A DNA stretch of 64,000 nucleotides from CAXBGS01 sp963975425 (GTDB taxonomy: Bacteria > Planctomycetota > Planctomycetia > Pirellulales > Pirellulaceae), in NCBI GenBank assembly GCA_963975425.1, contig CAXBGS010000005.1:62001-126000 (forward strand). The letters run 5' to 3'. The position numbers and the translations under genes were made by a program. Below the pieces are notes generated by a model, which saw nothing but the letters and a program-made list of their open reading frames with translations, ran no database searches and had not been told where the DNA came from. Of this stretch, positions 9,355 to 18,247 are shown one piece after another; position 1 is the stretch's first letter, and each line of letters begins with the position of its first letter.

Positions 9355-10497
9355 TTGTCAGATTTGTCGCAATGGATCGTTTGGCTGCTGGCAGTCACGC
9401 TCGTACCGCCGCTATTGATTTGCGCCACCAGTCTGTACCCGATTCGCCGCTTTGCCAATCGCTTGGGATTGTTGGCTCGTCCGGGTGGGCACAGCTCGCA
9501 TACCGTTGTGACACCGCTGGGCGGTGGTTTGGGCATTTGGCTTGGCATTATCGGAACGTTTGCCATCGCGTCGATCGCCGTGATGTCGGCAGAAAACTCG
9601 GCCTGGGTTCGCGGTCTATTGCCTGCGCAGGTGGAACCCTATCTGGAAGGCGTTCAATCGAAAATCGGTCAACTGTGGGGGTTGCTGATTGCGGGGACGT
9701 TGCTGGTGGGGCTTGGATTGTGGGACGACCGCCGTGGCCTGTGGTGGCCCTTTCGGCTGGGAACACAGTTCGCCATCGCGGGCTACGTCGTGTTCGGTCT
9801 GGGATTCGGACTGACCGCTCATATCCAAGCGGCGTGGCTGACGAACGTGCTATCGGTGATCTGGATCGTCGGCGTGATTAATTCGTTCAACATGCTCGAC
9901 AACATGGACGGACTCAGTGGTGGCGTTGCAGCCATCATTGCCGCTTCGATGGCAATCGTGATGCTGACCAATCCCGACCCGGGCACCTCAAGACCGCAAC
10001 TGTTGGTCGCTGCGTTGCTGTTGGTCGTTTGTGGATCGCTGTTGGGATTTCTGTGGCACAATCGCCCGCCGGCAAAAATTTTCATGGGCGACGGTGGAAG
10101 TTACTTGGTCGGATTCCTAATTGCGGTTTCGATGTTGATGGCCACCTATGCTTCGGGAAGCCAAGCCAAACCGCACGCGATTCTGGCGCCACTGTGCGCA
10201 ATGGCGGTGCCCTTGTATGACATGACGACCGTGATTTGGATTCGTCTGCGCGAGGGACGCAGCCCATTCGATGGTGACCACAGCCATTTTTCACATCGAC
10301 TGGTGGCCCTGGGACTCTCACGCGAAGGCGCGGTGTTGACGATCTATTTGGTCACGGCAACTTGTGGTTTGGCCGCGGTCCTGTTGACGCAAGTCTCAAT
10401 TTTGAATGCGACCATGGTGCTTGGCATCGTCGTGTGCATGCTGTTGCTCGTAATCATCCTGGAGTCGACAGCGTGGCGAAAAAACGAAGACGCGTGA
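9355..10497 (+). CDS. WecA/MraY-like polyprenyl-phosphate sugar-1-phosphate transferase
   Basis: 380 residues, all-helical membrane enzyme of glycosyltransferase family 4 in the MraY/WecA sense. It should transfer a HexNAc-1-phosphate from UDP to undecaprenyl phosphate. Motifs: DD at 124-125, NMLDNMDG 179-186, FMGDGGS 243-249, HSHFSHR 309-315. The start is TTG at 9355, supported by AAAGGG at 9343-9348. It overlaps the downstream O-antigen-ligase-like gene. It is the first of two such transferases in the window (the other starts at 21259), so it probably serves a different glycan or teichuronic/LPS-type product. Confidence 0.9.
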   Translation: MSDLSQWIVWLLAVTLVPPLLICATSLYPIRRFANRLGLLARPGGHSSHTVVTPLGGGLGIWLGIIGTFAIASIAVMSAENSAWVRGLLPAQVEPYLEGVQSKIGQLWGLLIAGTLLVGLGLWDDRRGLWWPFRLGTQFAIAGYVVFGLGFGLTAHIQAAWLTNVLSVIWIVGVINSFNMLDNMDGLSGGVAAIIAASMAIVMLTNPDPGTSRPQLLVAALLLVVCGSLLGFLWHNRPPAKIFMGDGGSYLVGFLIAVSMLMATYASGSQAKPHAILAPLCAMAVPLYDMTTVIWIRLREGRSPFDGDHSHFSHRLVALGLSREGAVLTIYLVTATCGLAAVLLTQVSILNATMVLGIVVCMLLLVIILESTAWRKNEDA

Positions 10498-12902
10498 TTC
10501 CGAATCCGCCCCAAAGCGACAGACGCGAAAGCGTCTTGGAACGCCACAACCCAATTCCCGCCGGCGGCCCAACACCCGAATCGATCGCCACCACTCAAGT
10601 TCACTCGGTCGATCCGCTGGGCATTGCCTTGGGATTGCTTGCGGGCCTGCTTGTCTACGCGAACTATTTTCCCAGTGATGCGGTCGCGGTCGAGAAAGGC
10701 GACGCATTATGGTTCGCCATGATCGCGCTGATCATCGCCGCGATCACCTTTGCCTTTGCCGCCAACCACAACGAAGCTCTCGGTCTCACAAGGCAACCGG
10801 CTAGGCGACGCTCTGTACTGATTGACATGCTGGCGTGGTCGATCGCGTTGTGGGTCATGTTGGGGGCGTTCAATTTGTCACCGCCGGGCAGCTTGAGAAC
10901 AGCGACCAACGAAGGCTGGCTTTGGATCGCTGGGGCGTCGGTATTCACATCGGCGCGCCGATTGTTCGTCGCTGATGACGCCCGCCGGGCGATACTGGTG
11001 TTGATACTAGCTGGCGCTTCGGGGTTGGCCGTTCACGGACTGCATCAACATTACGTGAGCCTTCCTCAAAACCGTTTGGAATACCAACGAGACCCTGATG
11101 CGGTTCTCGATCAGGCCGGCATCTATGCGCCCGCAGGATCGACGGAACGAATGGTTTTCGAAAATCGACTGAACGACGGCGGCGCCACCGCAACCTTTTC
11201 GTTGGCGAATTCATTGGCCGCCGTTTTGTTAATCGGCGTGGCCGCCGGCATCGGTGTCCTGAAGTGTGGATGGCCGTTACGGACGACCACCACCCGCTGG
11301 TCCTGGTTCTGCTGTGCGTCGATCGTTGCGACTGGCCTCAGCGGCGCTTGCCTGCTGGCAACTGCAAGCCGATCCGCGATTGCCGCGACGCTGGTCAGCC
11401 TCGTGTGCCTCATCGTGTTGATGAAAGCAGGCCGATCGATCGTTTCACTGCTCGGCGTCGCTCTCGCAGCCGTCTTGCTGTTGGTTGGCGTTGCCTCGCT
11501 GGGAAATCCGGAATGGTTCCAGCAAGCTCCCGCATCCCTGTCGTTTCGCTTTCAGTATTGGCGATCGACGATGGAGTTGGCATTTCAGAATCCGTGGTTC
11601 GGTGCCGGGCCGGGCAACTTTCAATCCGTCTATGAACGGTTCCGCGAAGACAGCGCACACGAACAGATCGCCGATCCGCACAATCTGTTTTTTGAAACGC
11701 TTGGCAGTGGTGGCTTCGTCGCCGCTGCACTGCTGGTTGTACTGATCGCGTTGTTAGCCCGGACCATCGCAGGTCGAATCAGCTTGCAGGCGGACGGCGG
11801 CACATTTGATCGGTCCGCGGAAACGATTCCGCCGGGGAAGTGCGTCTTGTGTAAGTGGATTTGGCTCGGCAGCGGACTCGGGCTCGTTTTGATTTGGCTG
11901 CTTAGTTTTTCGACCGGCATGCTGCCGGATATCGAAGCACACTTGTTTGCCGTTCCGGTGGCGATCATCGTCGCCGTTTTACTCTGGCCGACCGTGCGAT
12001 CGATTCACGCAAGGAACCTCGACGTCCTCAGCGCCAGCTGCCTGGCGGGACTGGGGGTTCATCTGATGGCTGCGGGCGGATGGACGGTTCCGGGGGTTGC
12101 AATTTACCTGTGGCTGTTCGCTGGGATGCTGACCCGATGCGATGCACCGCCCGATTCCCGGCCAGACAAACCTCGCCTACTTGCGCGTTTATCATCGCGA
12201 GCGGCATCGGCGGCGATGGTGATGTTGGCCGCAAGTTTGTACTTCGTTTCCATCATCCCGGTTCAGCGAGCCGCGTCGGCACTGGCTGCCGCCAACGTCG
12301 CGCGGGGGCGAGGGCAGTGGCCGATGATCCAGGAAAAATTGGACGAAGCGATTCGGCGAGATCCCTGGTCTGTCGAAGCACACATCCAAAAAGCCGACCT
12401 GATGCGGTGGGCCTTGGTCGTCGCCGAACCGAATCCCAACACGCGATCGGAATGGGAATTGGCGGTTGATGCCACCAAACGCATCGCGGGACAGAACCCG
12501 ACCGTGTACGAGAGCTTGGGGCAACAGCAGATTCACGTTTACCAGCGTCACGGCAACGTTCGAGACCTGCGTGCCGCTCTGCAAACCTTCCGGAATGCAA
12601 CCGACTGGAGCCGGGCCAACGAGGGCTTGTACGCACAACTGGCGTTAATCGAGGCGAAAGCGGGAAACCAATCGGCAGCCGAACAGGCCGCAGCACGAGC
12701 ATCCGAACTTGCCAACGCGGGTGGTCTATACGAGCGAATCTTGCAAAAGCAGTTGATCGCCGTCGTCGAGCCGATCGGAAGGAATGTCCAGCGAAGGATT
12801 CGGCAAGACTTTGCCGGCGAACTGCTGCGAAACCTGCTTCCCAAGCCCAATGTCGACTCCGATCCGAACTTGAATCCCTCTGCCGCGGACGAAACCCCCT
12901 AA
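10473..12902 (+). CDS. O-antigen ligase/polymerase-like membrane protein with TPRs
   Basis: 809 residues from GTG 10473, chosen because GGAG at 10461-10464 lies 8 bases upstream and the overlap with the previous gene shrinks to 25 bp. An ATG-opened frame to 10362 exists but would overlap by 136 bp. About a dozen hydrophobic segments surround the Wzy_C-like stretch (NPWFGAGPGNF then DPHNLFFETLGSGG). A soluble C-terminal part of about 250 residues has TPR-like helices. It probably polymerises or ligates lipid-linked glycans outside the membrane. The pairing with the WecA-like gene supports this. It has the same architecture as the protein at 27113-29788. Confidence 0.82.
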   Translation: MAKKRRRVIPNPPQSDRRESVLERHNPIPAGGPTPESIATTQVHSVDPLGIALGLLAGLLVYANYFPSDAVAVEKGDALWFAMIALIIAAITFAFAANHNEALGLTRQPARRRSVLIDMLAWSIALWVMLGAFNLSPPGSLRTATNEGWLWIAGASVFTSARRLFVADDARRAILVLILAGASGLAVHGLHQHYVSLPQNRLEYQRDPDAVLDQAGIYAPAGSTERMVFENRLNDGGATATFSLANSLAAVLLIGVAAGIGVLKCGWPLRTTTTRWSWFCCASIVATGLSGACLLATASRSAIAATLVSLVCLIVLMKAGRSIVSLLGVALAAVLLLVGVASLGNPEWFQQAPASLSFRFQYWRSTMELAFQNPWFGAGPGNFQSVYERFREDSAHEQIADPHNLFFETLGSGGFVAAALLVVLIALLARTIAGRISLQADGGTFDRSAETIPPGKCVLCKWIWLGSGLGLVLIWLLSFSTGMLPDIEAHLFAVPVAIIVAVLLWPTVRSIHARNLDVLSASCLAGLGVHLMAAGGWTVPGVAIYLWLFAGMLTRCDAPPDSRPDKPRLLARLSSRAASAAMVMLAASLYFVSIIPVQRAASALAAANVARGRGQWPMIQEKLDEAIRRDPWSVEAHIQKADLMRWALVVAEPNPNTRSEWELAVDATKRIAGQNPTVYESLGQQQIHVYQRHGNVRDLRAALQTFRNATDWSRANEGLYAQLALIEAKAGNQSAAEQAAARASELANAGGLYERILQKQLIAVVEPIGRNVQRRIRQDFAGELLRNLLPKPNVDSDPNLNPSAADETP

Positions 12903-13270
12903 GTGCATCTGTCGGTGGCGAACCGAGCGACAGGTGGCTGCGTATCGGTTTCCGCATACCGGATCGATTCGAAAACCCGAATTTGGAGCATTGCTAACTG
13001 CCTCGCACGCCGGTTCGGTCGCGTCTATGTTATCAATATTCGGGTCCATTCGTTTTCGCGTTCCCGCAGTGGGATCGCTCGCAGTGGGTTGCCTGACAGT
13101 AAGGCCGCTCGCCGCCCAATACATCGGTGTGAAAGTGATCAAACATCGGTGTGAAAGTGATCACATCGTTTCGACAGCAATGGATCGGCTAGTCCAAACC
13201 GTGTACTGGTTTGGCGCCGGCTCGATCTTTTCGTTGCAAATCATGACTTCCAATTTTCGACGGTTTTGAA
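12903..13270. other. 368-bp spacer with a duplicated 22-bp block and a hairpin
   Basis: No gene is supported; open frames here lack family resemblance and good starts. It contains the duplication at 13121-13164 and an inverted repeat, ccaaacc (13194-13200) pairing with ggtttgg (13208-13214) across a 7-base loop, 57 bp before the DUF1573 start. Either could affect expression of that gene; this is inference. Confidence 0.6.
13121..13164. repeat. Direct duplication of a 22-bp block
   Basis: acatcggtgtgaaagtgatc at 13121 recurs at 13143 with the same flanking a residues, giving two adjacent 22-bp copies. Confidence 0.9.
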
Positions 13271-14587
13271 GTGAATAAATACGTTGTATTCTTGGTGTTG
13301 GCGTTGGTCGCGGGCACGGCCGCCGGATGGGCGACGAACCAGTACCGCTATGGATATCGGTACCCTCAGTTCGGACCGATCACGATGGACGGCAAAGTCA
13401 CCGCAGCCAATGCAGTGGAGACATTCCAGTCCCAGCAACCCGAAGCGACCGCGGTCGTCGAACTGGCCGACGAACCGCGACATGACTTTGGCGTGATGGC
13501 ACCGGGCGATGAAGGCGAGCATGCGTTCACGATCAAGAATGTCGGATCGGAACCACTGACGTTGCGGATTGGTGCAACCAGTTGCAAATGCACACTCGGG
13601 AGTCTGGAAAAAGACTCTTTGGCGCCCGGCGAACAAACCGACGTAACGTTGTCGTGGACCGTAAAGACCGACGCCAGCGAGTTTTCTCAGTCCGCACAAC
13701 TTCATACGAACGATCCGTCACAACCGGTCATCAATCTGGCCGTGACCGGCCGAGTTGTCCGAGAAATCGAAATGGTGCCCAAGGCACTCTCCTTTGGCGA
13801 GATCGCGTCAGGGGAACCAATCGAACTGAACGCAAAGGTCTACAACTATCTGCCTCAAAATATTGAACCGACGGAGATTCGGTTTACAAGCGAAGAGATG
13901 ACCGAGCTTTCCCATTTCGACGTTCAAGAATACGAGCCGACGGAAGAAGAGGACCAAGAACACGCCGCCGCGAAACAGGCGTTTCGATTGACAGTGACCA
14001 TCGATCCGGGTTTGCAACAGGGATCGATCTCACAAAATCTGTTGTTCGGATTCCGTAAAATCGCGGGCGTTAAATCTGGCGACGAAGCGTCGGTGCAAGA
14101 CAGCAACGCGGATGTGCCTGACGCGAGCCAAGACGACAATGCCAGGGATGAGGAAAGCTATCTGGTCGCCGCAACGACCGGTCGCGTCGTTGGCCAACTA
14201 AGCATGATTCCGAATCCTAAACTGACCGGGCGCGAAGGCGGCGGGTACATCTATACGTTTGGGCGTCTTGGGAAGGATGATTCGCTGACCGGTAAAGCTT
14301 TTGTCGTGCTCAAGGGTAGCCAACGAGAGAACACAAAGCTTACGATTGGCAAAGCGAATCCCGAAGGCGTGCTTGACGCAACACTTGGCGAGCCGTTGAG
14401 CAAAGGTTCGATGACGCTTTATCCGCTAGAATTAAAGCTAATCCCGGGCAAAGAACCCATCGAGCGACTGGGACAGAGCAAGGATGATTACGGAATCGTC
14501 TGGATCGAATCCGATAACCCAGCGGTTCCCCGCATGCGAATCGGTGTCAAATTTGCAATTCCTAGTAAGAGCAGATTGGCGAAGTAA
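13271..14587 (+). CDS. DUF1573 domain protein
   Basis: 438 residues from GTG 13271. An N-terminal membrane anchor or uncleaved signal (residues 4-19) is followed by a DUF1573 Ig-like domain beginning near HDFGVMAPGDEGEHAFTIKN and carrying the characteristic ATSCKCTLG cysteine motif. A second, weaker beta-sandwich and an acidic linker lie in the C-terminal half. The protein is predicted to lie outside the cytoplasmic membrane. DUF1573 proteins are frequent in planctomycetes and Bacteroidetes, and their function is not established. The next gene encodes a haem-binding lipoprotein; a link between the CXC motif and haem or metal handling would be speculation. Confidence 0.85.
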   Translation: MNKYVVFLVLALVAGTAAGWATNQYRYGYRYPQFGPITMDGKVTAANAVETFQSQQPEATAVVELADEPRHDFGVMAPGDEGEHAFTIKNVGSEPLTLRIGATSCKCTLGSLEKDSLAPGEQTDVTLSWTVKTDASEFSQSAQLHTNDPSQPVINLAVTGRVVREIEMVPKALSFGEIASGEPIELNAKVYNYLPQNIEPTEIRFTSEEMTELSHFDVQEYEPTEEEDQEHAAAKQAFRLTVTIDPGLQQGSISQNLLFGFRKIAGVKSGDEASVQDSNADVPDASQDDNARDEESYLVAATTGRVVGQLSMIPNPKLTGREGGGYIYTFGRLGKDDSLTGKAFVVLKGSQRENTKLTIGKANPEGVLDATLGEPLSKGSMTLYPLELKLIPGKEPIERLGQSKDDYGIVWIESDNPAVPRMRIGVKFAIPSKSRLAK

Positions 14588-14702
14588 AGGTCGGCGATAT
14601 TGCGTTGTCACGTCTCGGATCAATGCAATGGCCGATCCCGCGAGGTCGCCCCAGAGCGTGATGATTTTTTCCGAGCAGCGTTTGTGAGCAAGCCGCGATA
14701 CA

Positions 14703-16646
14703 ATGGGTCTTGTCACACATAAAGAATCGAACAGTGGAGGTTATCGATTTCGGATGGTTTTGCAGTGGATACAGATGGCAGGCGTTTCGCGAAGACTAAA
14801 ACGTCGTCAAACGACGCCCCGCGCGCGATACCTCGCCGCCATGACAAGCCCGCTGCTGGCCGCCGCCTTGCTTTCGGGTTGCTCGCCGAATGACCGTGAC
14901 TCGCTGGGCTTGACTGACCAAGTCCGGCTCGTCCAGTCGGGATCCGCACCGCCGATCGAGGTCATCCCCACACCGCCACCGGACGGCACGGCTGAACCAA
15001 AATCCCCAGACGCCGCTGAGCCAGCAAAGACTGGCACCACGCAACCAAAAATGCCTTTGGATGCCAGTTCCGCGGCCAGTCCAGAAATCGTCCCGACGCC
15101 CGAAGGCGTGCCCCTGGGGACTCCGAGTAAAGAACCTGGGGCCAAACCGAACGCGGCGATGCCGAAGGACGCTTTGCCGGACCAACCTGCAGGCGGCGAA
15201 CCAGTCATGCGCGACGCCGGGGCGGTCAGTTCGATTGATGGGAATCCGTCACTGACCGGCCCTGTCGACTATCGCACATGGCCCGTGCCCGACGCCGCGA
15301 TCATCGTCACCGGTCAACAACACGGCTACATCGAACCGTGCGGATGCACCGGACTGGATCGCCAAAAAGGTGGCGTCGCGAGGCGTTTCACATTTATGCA
15401 GCAACTGCGTTCACAAGGCTGGCCGCTGGTTCCCATCGATGCGGGAAATCAGGTCAGACGCTTTGGACGTCAATCAGAAATCAAGTTCCAGCAAACCGCC
15501 GAAGCCTTGAGGGCGATGGATTACCAGATGGTCGGCTTCGGTCCCGACGATGTCCGACTGGGCGTCGGAGAATTGCTCGCCGTGGTCGCGGCTGACTCAC
15601 CAGAAACGGCACTGTACGCGTCCGCAAATGTCGTCGTGCTCGACGCATCGCTGATGCCCCAGCACAAGACGGTCGATGCCGGTGGCATCCGAATCGGCAT
15701 GACCAGCATCTTGGATCCGGACGCGCTCGAGACAGAAGCCGCCGAAGAAATCTCGATCGAGACACCTGCCGAGGCGGCCCGAAAATCCTTAGCCGCACTT
15801 GCCAACGATTCGGCCAACTTCCGAGTCTTAACGTTCTTTGGCAAAGAAGAGGCCGCGCAGGAACTTGTTCGCGAAGTCCCCGGATTCGACATGGTTGTGG
15901 TTGCCGGCGGTTATGGCGAACCCACCTACAAGCCGCAATTGATCGACGGCACCAGCACGCAAATGATTGTCACAGGCAACAAAGGAATGTACGCCGGAAT
16001 TGTGGGACTATATTCGGATCAACCACTAAGATACGCAAGGGTCCCGCTGACGCATGAGTTTGAGGACGCCCCCGAAATGCGTCAATTGATGCAGAGCTAT
16101 CAAGATCAACTCAAAGCCGTCGGACTCGAAGGCTTGGGACTGAGACCGATTCCCCATCCGTCCGGTGAAAAGTTCGTCGGGACCGCAACGTGCGCCGAGT
16201 GCCACACTTCGGCCTACGAAGTATGGAAATACACGCCGCATGCCGAAGCGACCGCACACATCGTTGAGCCGCCCAAAGAACGTGGCGACATCGCGAGGCA
16301 CTATGATCCGGAATGCATCAGCTGTCACGTGACCGGTTGGAACGCGCAGGATTACCAACCTTATGAATCCGGATACCTCTCGTTATCTGAAAGCGAACAT
16401 CTGACCGGAAACGGATGCGAAAATTGTCATGGTCCGGGCGCGAGCCACAGTGCCGCCGAGCGAGAAGGATCGGGCGCGAGCGAAGATCGACTGACCGCAT
16501 TGCGGCAAGCAATGCGACTGCCGCTGGAAAAGGCAAAGGAACGCTGCATGGACTGTCACGACCTCGACAACAGTCCTGACTTCCACGTCGACGACGCATT
16601 CGAAGACGATTACTGGCCGCAGGTTGAACACTATGGCGTCGACTGA
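14703..16646 (+). CDS. Tetrahaem cytochrome lipoprotein with metallophosphatase-like domain
   Basis: 647 residues. The N-terminal basic segment plus LLSGC (Cys60) reads as a lipoprotein signal; starts at Met18 or Met25 would give a more normal signal length. A Pro/Ala-rich linker follows. Next is a domain like 5'-nucleotidase/metallophosphatase proteins (IEPCGCTGLDRQKGGVARR, then VVVAGGYGEP), and a C-terminal cytochrome c554-like domain with four CXXCH sites at 497 (CAECH), 538 (CISCH), 572 (CENCH) and 615 (CMDCH). It should be exported and loaded with four haems, so it depends on cytochrome c maturation. The usual catalytic His/Asp pairs of the phosphatase fold are hard to find. Confidence 0.85.
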   Translation: MGLVTHKESNSGGYRFRMVLQWIQMAGVSRRLKRRQTTPRARYLAAMTSPLLAAALLSGCSPNDRDSLGLTDQVRLVQSGSAPPIEVIPTPPPDGTAEPKSPDAAEPAKTGTTQPKMPLDASSAASPEIVPTPEGVPLGTPSKEPGAKPNAAMPKDALPDQPAGGEPVMRDAGAVSSIDGNPSLTGPVDYRTWPVPDAAIIVTGQQHGYIEPCGCTGLDRQKGGVARRFTFMQQLRSQGWPLVPIDAGNQVRRFGRQSEIKFQQTAEALRAMDYQMVGFGPDDVRLGVGELLAVVAADSPETALYASANVVVLDASLMPQHKTVDAGGIRIGMTSILDPDALETEAAEEISIETPAEAARKSLAALANDSANFRVLTFFGKEEAAQELVREVPGFDMVVVAGGYGEPTYKPQLIDGTSTQMIVTGNKGMYAGIVGLYSDQPLRYARVPLTHEFEDAPEMRQLMQSYQDQLKAVGLEGLGLRPIPHPSGEKFVGTATCAECHTSAYEVWKYTPHAEATAHIVEPPKERGDIARHYDPECISCHVTGWNAQDYQPYESGYLSLSESEHLTGNGCENCHGPGASHSAAEREGSGASEDRLTALRQAMRLPLEKAKERCMDCHDLDNSPDFHVDDAFEDDYWPQVEHYGVD

Positions 16647-18138
16647 CGCTGCCGAATCAAGCAAGCTGCGCTCGCTGGCGTGGGAACCGATCGACTCGGC
16701 GATCTTGGTTTACCTGCGGGTCGCAGTTGGAATCGCAATCTTCTTCTGGGCGAAAAGTTTTCTCGACTCGAATCTGTATTCGATACTTTTCATCGAGCCT
16801 CGGTTCCTGTTCAAATACCCGGGCTTGGAATGGGTTCGCCTTTGGCCGGGCCAGGGAATCTACTGGCACTTCGTCGTCACGATGGTTGCCGGCGTCTGCA
16901 TGGCGATCGGTTTCCTGACGCGATTCGCAGCCGCGATACTGTCTTTTTCGATTAGCTATGTGCTGCTGGTCGAATGCAGTATTTATGTCAATCACTATTA
17001 CCTGTTGGCATGCGTCGCCGGGCTGTTCGTGTTCTTGCCCTCGGACCGCTGCGGATCCTTGGATTCGAAATTTGGCATCTCCCGCAGACAGGCGTTCTTT
17101 CCCCGCTGGCAATTGTGGCTGCTGCGGTTTCAGCTGGGCATTCCCTATGTCTTCGGTGCGATTGCCAAACTGAATCCGGATTGGTTTGGTGGCCAACCGG
17201 CGGGCATCATCCTTAGCAGAAACGCCCACGCGCCCGTGATCGGCCCATGGCTGTCGACGCCTGGATTGCCAGCCCTGATGTCCTATGGCGGACTACTCTA
17301 CGACCTATTGATCGTGCCGATGCTGCTCTATCGGCGGACGCGTTGGCTAGGCATTTTCTTATCGCTTGCGTTTCACCTGACGAATGCAAAACTGCTGAAC
17401 ATCGGTGTGTTCCCCTGGTTCATGCTGGCCACACTGTTTGTTTTCTTGCCACCACAAACCCTTCGTCAAATCTGGAACTGGTTGGTGGGTATCAAAACGG
17501 ACACCGCGCAAACGGCACAGAGCCACCCAGCGTTTGCATCGCCAAGCAATCGCCGAGGGGTGGGCCTCGCGATCATCTATGTGATCGTTCAGTTGGTCTT
17601 GCCGATCCGGCCCTGGGTTCTTCCTGGCAACGCGAGCTGGAATGAACGCGGACAGCGATTCGCTTGGCGCATGATGCTGCGCGACAAGGTGACACTGGTG
17701 CACTTCCTGGTCATCGATTCGGATACCGGCGAGTACCTTTTCCTGCCCTCGCATACCGTACTGACGGCAAACCAAATGCTTACTGCCGAGCGGAACCCCG
17801 ACCTAATTCGACAAGCGGCGGTACAGCTTGCCGATCTGGCGGCCAAGCTCGGCACGCCACAATGCCGTATCCACTGCCTCGCACTGGTGTCGCTAAACGG
17901 TCGGCGTCCGCAACCAATGATTGACCCGACCGTTGACTTGCTTGCTGTCCAGCGAGGTTGGTTCATCGATGACTGGGTCAATGTTGAACCAGGACCGCTT
18001 CCGGAGTCGATTTGGGATGTGGAAAAAGAGCGATGGTGGGCGGAGCTTGAATTGCCTGATCCATTCAAACCGCTGCAAGGACGATCACCGGAAGAGCTGC
18101 GCCAGTTTTTAGAGTCGCTCGAGACATCCGTTCGCTAA
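16633..18138 (+). CDS. HTTM domain (vitamin K-dependent carboxylase-like) membrane protein
   Basis: About 501 residues from ATG 16633, which overlaps the cytochrome gene by 14 bases; a TTG at 16624 is the alternative. Several transmembrane helices lie in the first 300 residues, with features of the HTTM superfamily (ILVYLRVAVGIAIFFWA, FQLGIPYVFGAIAKLNPDW). A soluble C-terminal domain of about 180 residues follows. Bacterial HTTM proteins resemble vitamin K-dependent gamma-carboxylase, but their substrates are mostly unknown. The overlap implies coexpression with the tetrahaem lipoprotein. A strong terminator follows. Confidence 0.82.
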   Translation: MASTDAAESSKLRSLAWEPIDSAILVYLRVAVGIAIFFWAKSFLDSNLYSILFIEPRFLFKYPGLEWVRLWPGQGIYWHFVVTMVAGVCMAIGFLTRFAAAILSFSISYVLLVECSIYVNHYYLLACVAGLFVFLPSDRCGSLDSKFGISRRQAFFPRWQLWLLRFQLGIPYVFGAIAKLNPDWFGGQPAGIILSRNAHAPVIGPWLSTPGLPALMSYGGLLYDLLIVPMLLYRRTRWLGIFLSLAFHLTNAKLLNIGVFPWFMLATLFVFLPPQTLRQIWNWLVGIKTDTAQTAQSHPAFASPSNRRGVGLAIIYVIVQLVLPIRPWVLPGNASWNERGQRFAWRMMLRDKVTLVHFLVIDSDTGEYLFLPSHTVLTANQMLTAERNPDLIRQAAVQLADLAAKLGTPQCRIHCLALVSLNGRRPQPMIDPTVDLLAVQRGWFIDDWVNVEPGPLPESIWDVEKERWWAELELPDPFKPLQGRSPEELRQFLESLETSVR

Positions 18139-18169
18139 ACAATTCGTCGACGCGGCCCACAATACGAAA

Positions 18170-18203
18170 AAAGCCGCACAGCGTTTCGGCGCTGTGCGGC
18201 TTT
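18170..18203. terminator. Bidirectional intrinsic terminator
   Basis: A perfect 13-bp stem, aaagccgcacagc (18170-18182) with gctgtgcggcttt (18191-18203), closes an 8-base loop. It lies between the convergent HTTM gene and the export lipoprotein gene, with an A-tract on one side and T residues on the other, so it can serve both. Confidence 0.9.
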
Positions 18204-18247
18204 CGGATTCTGCCATGCGGTTGACACCGCGTCGTTTTTGCGTCCGG

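Noticed and set aside
12253..12957. 234-codon minus-strand frame
   Set aside because: Arg-rich shadow of the ligase-like gene on the plus strand, which has clear family motifs.
12934..13269. 111-codon frame before the DUF1573 gene
   Set aside because: Sequence looks random and it runs through the 22-bp duplication. No recognisable domain.
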